A stretch of DNA of 64,000 nt, from assembly GCF_013149805.1 (NCBI RefSeq), contig NZ_JABEZT010000002.1, positions 62,001 through 126,000 of the forward strand, given 5' to 3'. This DNA is from Isoptericola chiayiensis (GTDB lineage Bacteria > Actinomycetota > Actinomycetes > Actinomycetales > Cellulomonadaceae). The translations under genes were made by a program, and so were the position numbers. Positions 61,307-64,000 of this stretch are shown one piece after another. Each line of letters opens with the position of its first letter. The stretch's first letter is position 1. The notes beneath the pieces are model-generated. The model was not told the DNA's origin, did no database searches, and saw only the letters and a program-made list of their open reading frames with translations.

Positions 61307-63217
61307 GTGCCCGAGGTGCCCCCCGGTACCCGTCCCGCGACCCTGACCGGCTCGCGCCTGCGCCGCAGCTGCGCCCTGCTGTGGCGCGGCATGCGCGCCG
61401 AGCCGCGCCTGTACCTGCTGGCCGTGATCGCCTCGGCGGTGTTCGGCGCCGCCACCGTCGCCGTCAGCCGGGCCGTCGGCTGGGCGACGGACGCCGTCGT
61501 CGTCCCGGCGCTCGCGGGTGACGCCACCGCCCGGGCGGACATCTGGCTCGCCGGGGGAGTGCTCGCCCTCGTGGCGCTCACCCTGGCGCTGTCCGTGGCC
61601 GGCCGGCGCATCTGGGCCGGGTGGGGCAACGTGGGGCTGCAGGCGCAGCACCGTCGCGGCGTGACGCGCCAGTACCTGCGCCTGCCCATGTCGTGGCACC
61701 GTTCGCACCCCGCCGGTCAGCTGCTGTCGAACGCCAGCGCGGACGTCGAGGCCGCCACCGGCGTGTTCAACCCGCTGCCGTTCGCGCTCGGCGTCGTGGT
61801 GATGATCGGCGTCGCCACGGGCATGCTGTTCGCCATCGACCCGTGGCTCGCCACGGCGGCGCTGCTGGTGATCCCCGCGGCCGTCGTCGCCAACCTCGTG
61901 TTCCAGCGCCACATGGCCCCCGCCGCGACCCGCGCCCAGCAGCTGCGCGCCCGCGTGGCCGACGTCGCCCACGAGTCCTTCGAGGCGGGGCTGCTGGTCA
62001 AGTCCCTGGGCACCGCCGACCGCGAGGAGCGGCGGTTCTCCGCCGCCACGGACGACCTGCGGGCCGCCAACGTCCGGGTCGGCTACGTCCGGGCGATCTT
62101 CGACCCCGTGATCGAGCTGCTGCCCAACCTGGGCACCCTGCTGGTGCTCGGCGTCGGCGCCTGGCGGGCCGCCGCCGGCGCGGTGGACGTCGGCGACGTC
62201 GTCACCGCCTCCTACCTGCTGACCGTGATGGCCGTGCCCGTGCGCGCGTTCGGCTGGGTGCTCGGCGAGCTGCCCCGCGCGCTCGTCGGCCACGAACGGC
62301 TCACCCGCGTGCTGGACGCCCGGGGCGAGCTCACCCCGGGCCCCGACGCCCTCCCGCACGACGCGGCCGGTCTGTCCGTGCGGATGGACGACGTCGGCGT
62401 CGACGTGCGTGCCGCCGGGCGCACCGTGAACCTGCTGCAGGACGTCACGCTCGAGGTCGCCGCCGGCACCACCGTGGCCGTGGTCGGCGCGACCGGTGCG
62501 GGCAAGACCACGCTCGTGTCGCTGCTCAGCCGGCTCAGCGACCCGACCCGGGGCACCGTGCTGCTCGACGGGACGGACCTGCGCACGCTCGCCGACGGCG
62601 AGATCCCCGCCCAGGTCTCGCTCGTGGCCCAGCAGACCTTCGTCTTCGAGGACACGGTGCGCGCCAACGTCACGCTCGCCGACGAGGTCTCGGACGAGAT
62701 CGACGCCGCCGTGTGGGAGGCGCTGCGCCTCGCCCACGTCGACGACGTCGTCCGTGCCCTGCCGGACGGGCTCGACGCCCCCCTGGGCGAGCGCGGAGCC
62801 AACCTGTCCGGCGGCCAGCGCCAGCGCCTCGCCATCGCCCGCGCCCTGGTGCGCCGTCCGCGGCTGCTCGTCCTCGACGACGCGACCAGCGCCGTCGACC
62901 CCCGCGTGGAGCAGCAGATCCTCGCCGGCCTGGCCGCGCGGACGGCCGACGGCCGGCGGGCCACCACCGTCGTCATGGTCGCCTACCGGATGTCCTCGGT
63001 CGTCATGGCCGACCGTGTCGTCCACCTCGAGGGCGGTCGCGTGGTCGACGTCGGCACGCACGACGAGCTGCTGGCCCGGGACGCGGGGTACCGCGAGCTC
63101 GCCACCGCCTACGAGGCCGAGACGGCGCGCCGCGAGCAGGAGCTCGCCGACGAGCGCGCCGCCGGCACCGAGGTGGCCGAACCCTGGGAGACCGACGAGG
63201 AGGAGGTGGCCCGATGA
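61307..63217 (+). CDS. ABC exporter half-transporter with degenerate ATP site
   Basis: 636 residues from a GTG. Six-helix exporter domain (residues about 30-320), then the ABC domain: Walker A VGATGAGKTT, Q-loop VAQQTFVFEDTV, signature LSGGQRQR, Walker B LLVLDDATSAVD. The residue after the Walker B Asp is Asp instead of the catalytic Glu, and the switch His region is VAYRMSS instead of xxHRLS. This is the inactive-site subunit of a heterodimeric exporter. Coupled by ATGA to the next half. Confidence 0.93.
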   Translation: MPEVPPGTRPATLTGSRLRRSCALLWRGMRAEPRLYLLAVIASAVFGAATVAVSRAVGWATDAVVVPALAGDATARADIWLAGGVLALVALTLALSVAGRRIWAGWGNVGLQAQHRRGVTRQYLRLPMSWHRSHPAGQLLSNASADVEAATGVFNPLPFALGVVVMIGVATGMLFAIDPWLATAALLVIPAAVVANLVFQRHMAPAATRAQQLRARVADVAHESFEAGLLVKSLGTADREERRFSAATDDLRAANVRVGYVRAIFDPVIELLPNLGTLLVLGVGAWRAAAGAVDVGDVVTASYLLTVMAVPVRAFGWVLGELPRALVGHERLTRVLDARGELTPGPDALPHDAAGLSVRMDDVGVDVRAAGRTVNLLQDVTLEVAAGTTVAVVGATGAGKTTLVSLLSRLSDPTRGTVLLDGTDLRTLADGEIPAQVSLVAQQTFVFEDTVRANVTLADEVSDEIDAAVWEALRLAHVDDVVRALPDGLDAPLGERGANLSGGQRQRLAIARALVRRPRLLVLDDATSAVDPRVEQQILAGLAARTADGRRATTVVMVAYRMSSVVMADRVVHLEGGRVVDVGTHDELLARDAGYRELATAYEAETARREQELADERAAGTEVAEPWETDEEEVAR

Positions 63218-64000
63218 GCGACTCGCGCATCGCCTCGGCCAGCGAGCTGGGCGTGCTCGCCACGCTGCGCCACGGGATCCGGATCTCGCCCCAGATCGTC
63301 CAGGGCCTCTGGATCACCCTGGCCCTCGCCGTGCTCGCGGCCGCCGGACGCGTCGTCGTGCCCCTGGCCGTCCAGCGGACGGTCGACGACGGCATCCTCG
63401 CGGACGGGGGCCCGGACGCCTCGCGCGTCGCGCTGCTCACCGCGGTCGCCGCCGGCGCCATCGTGCTCGCGGGACTGTGCACGGCGGTCGTCAACGTCCG
63501 CCTCTTCCGCACCACCGAGGCCGGGCTGGCCACGCTGCGCACCAGCGCGTTCCGGCACGTGCACGACCTGTCGACGCTGTCCCAGGGCACCGAGCGCCGC
63601 GGGGCGCTGGTCTCGCGCGTGACCACCGACGTCGACCAGATCTCCCACTTCGTGCAGTGGGGCGGCATCATGCTGCTGGTCTCCACCCTGCAGATCGCCG
63701 TGGCCACCGTCCTCATGGCGGTCTACTCGCCGGCGCTGACGGTCGTGGTGTGGCTCTGCTTCGTGCCGCTCTTCCTCGTGCTGCGCTACGCCCAGCGTGC
63801 CGTCGGCCGCGCGTTCGCCCGGGCGCGCGAGAAGGTCGGCACGATGCTGGCGGCCGTCTCGGAGTCCGTGGTCGGCGCCGAGACCGTGCGCGCCTACGGG
63901 GTGGAGGCCCGCACCGGGCGCCGCATCGACACCGCGATCGAGGACGCCCGCCGGACCCAGGGCCGGGCCCTGGTGCTCGTGGCCAGCGTGTTCTCGTCGG
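63214..64000 (+). CDS. ABC exporter half-transporter, second subunit (3' partial)
   Basis: The first 262 residues are in the window and the rest is cut off. They form the membrane domain: hydrophobic helices around residues 30-50, 72-95 and 150-190, and the coupling region VSRVTTDVDQISHFVQWG plus GAETVRAYGVEARTGRRI. It should carry the competent Walker B Glu to complement the degenerate partner. Confidence 0.9.
   Translation, partial: MSDSRIASASELGVLATLRHGIRISPQIVQGLWITLALAVLAAAGRVVVPLAVQRTVDDGILADGGPDASRVALLTAVAAGAIVLAGLCTAVVNVRLFRTTEAGLATLRTSAFRHVHDLSTLSQGTERRGALVSRVTTDVDQISHFVQWGGIMLLVSTLQIAVATVLMAVYSPALTVVVWLCFVPLFLVLRYAQRAVGRAFARAREKVGTMLAAVSESVVGAETVRAYGVEARTGRRIDTAIEDARRTQGRALVLVASVFSS

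Overview
The window is very GC-rich chromosomal DNA from an actinomycete. It carries a complete Pup-proteasome system (ARC/Mpa, Dop, Pup, PrcB, PrcA, PafA), the mycothiol ligase MshC, the ImuA'/ImuB/DnaE2 mutasome behind an actinobacterial LexA box, and many GTG starts with 4-nt ATGA or GTGA overlaps. These traits point to Actinomycetota. Micrococcales such as Cellulomonadaceae or Promicromonosporaceae are my best guess, but I cannot fix the genus.

Layout. 1-1.2 kb: 3' part of a branched-chain-amino-acid-type ABC substrate-binding protein, a strong terminator, and then a 20-bp-periodic GTAGGC repeat array that flips orientation in its middle. 1.5-11.4 kb: a fatty-acyl/alcohol catabolism block. 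It holds an acyl-CoA dehydrogenase plus an APH-like kinase (the two halves of ACAD10/11-type proteins), a TetR regulator with a thioesterase, a second acyl-CoA dehydrogenase with a thiolase, and an alcohol dehydrogenase-SDR-MaoC operon. Two of these operons share an almost identical 20-bp palindromic operator. 11.5-17.8 kb: the SOS mutagenesis operon imuA'-imuB-dnaE2, with palindromic elements built into the imuB and dnaE2 reading frames. 17.8-26 kb: a lipoprotein, an orphan ectoine hydroxylase, a RIO kinase with a tiny leader ORF, an MBL hydrolase, a YdjM-like membrane protein, and a GH15 hydrolase coupled to glucose dehydrogenase.

26.1-28.45 kb: tRNA-Leu(GAG) and a 2.2-kb decayed integrated element. 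The element is bounded by a 78-bp repeat of the tRNA 3' end plus its terminator. It contains a low-GC membrane gene and the wreck of a DUF433/DUF5615 toxin-antitoxin pair. 28.7-43.9 kb: metabolic and transport genes, including an FMO-SBF transporter-SDR operon, an ABC-F protein behind a 227-nt leader, an M3 peptidase-M20 peptidase pair, fructosamine kinase and an aldo/keto reductase.

44-60.4 kb: a block whose gene order resembles that around the mycobacterial proteasome: uppP, mshC, PAC2, HAD, RecB-like nuclease, site-2 protease, trmI, arc, dop, pup, prcB, prcA, pafA. Here a SpoIIE-type phosphatase lies in the opposite direction between arc and dop. PafA ligates Pup (deamidated by Dop) to targets, ARC unfolds them and PrcAB degrades them. 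59.5-64 kb: an FKBP-type lipoprotein with hisF, and a heterodimeric ABC exporter whose second subunit runs off the window.
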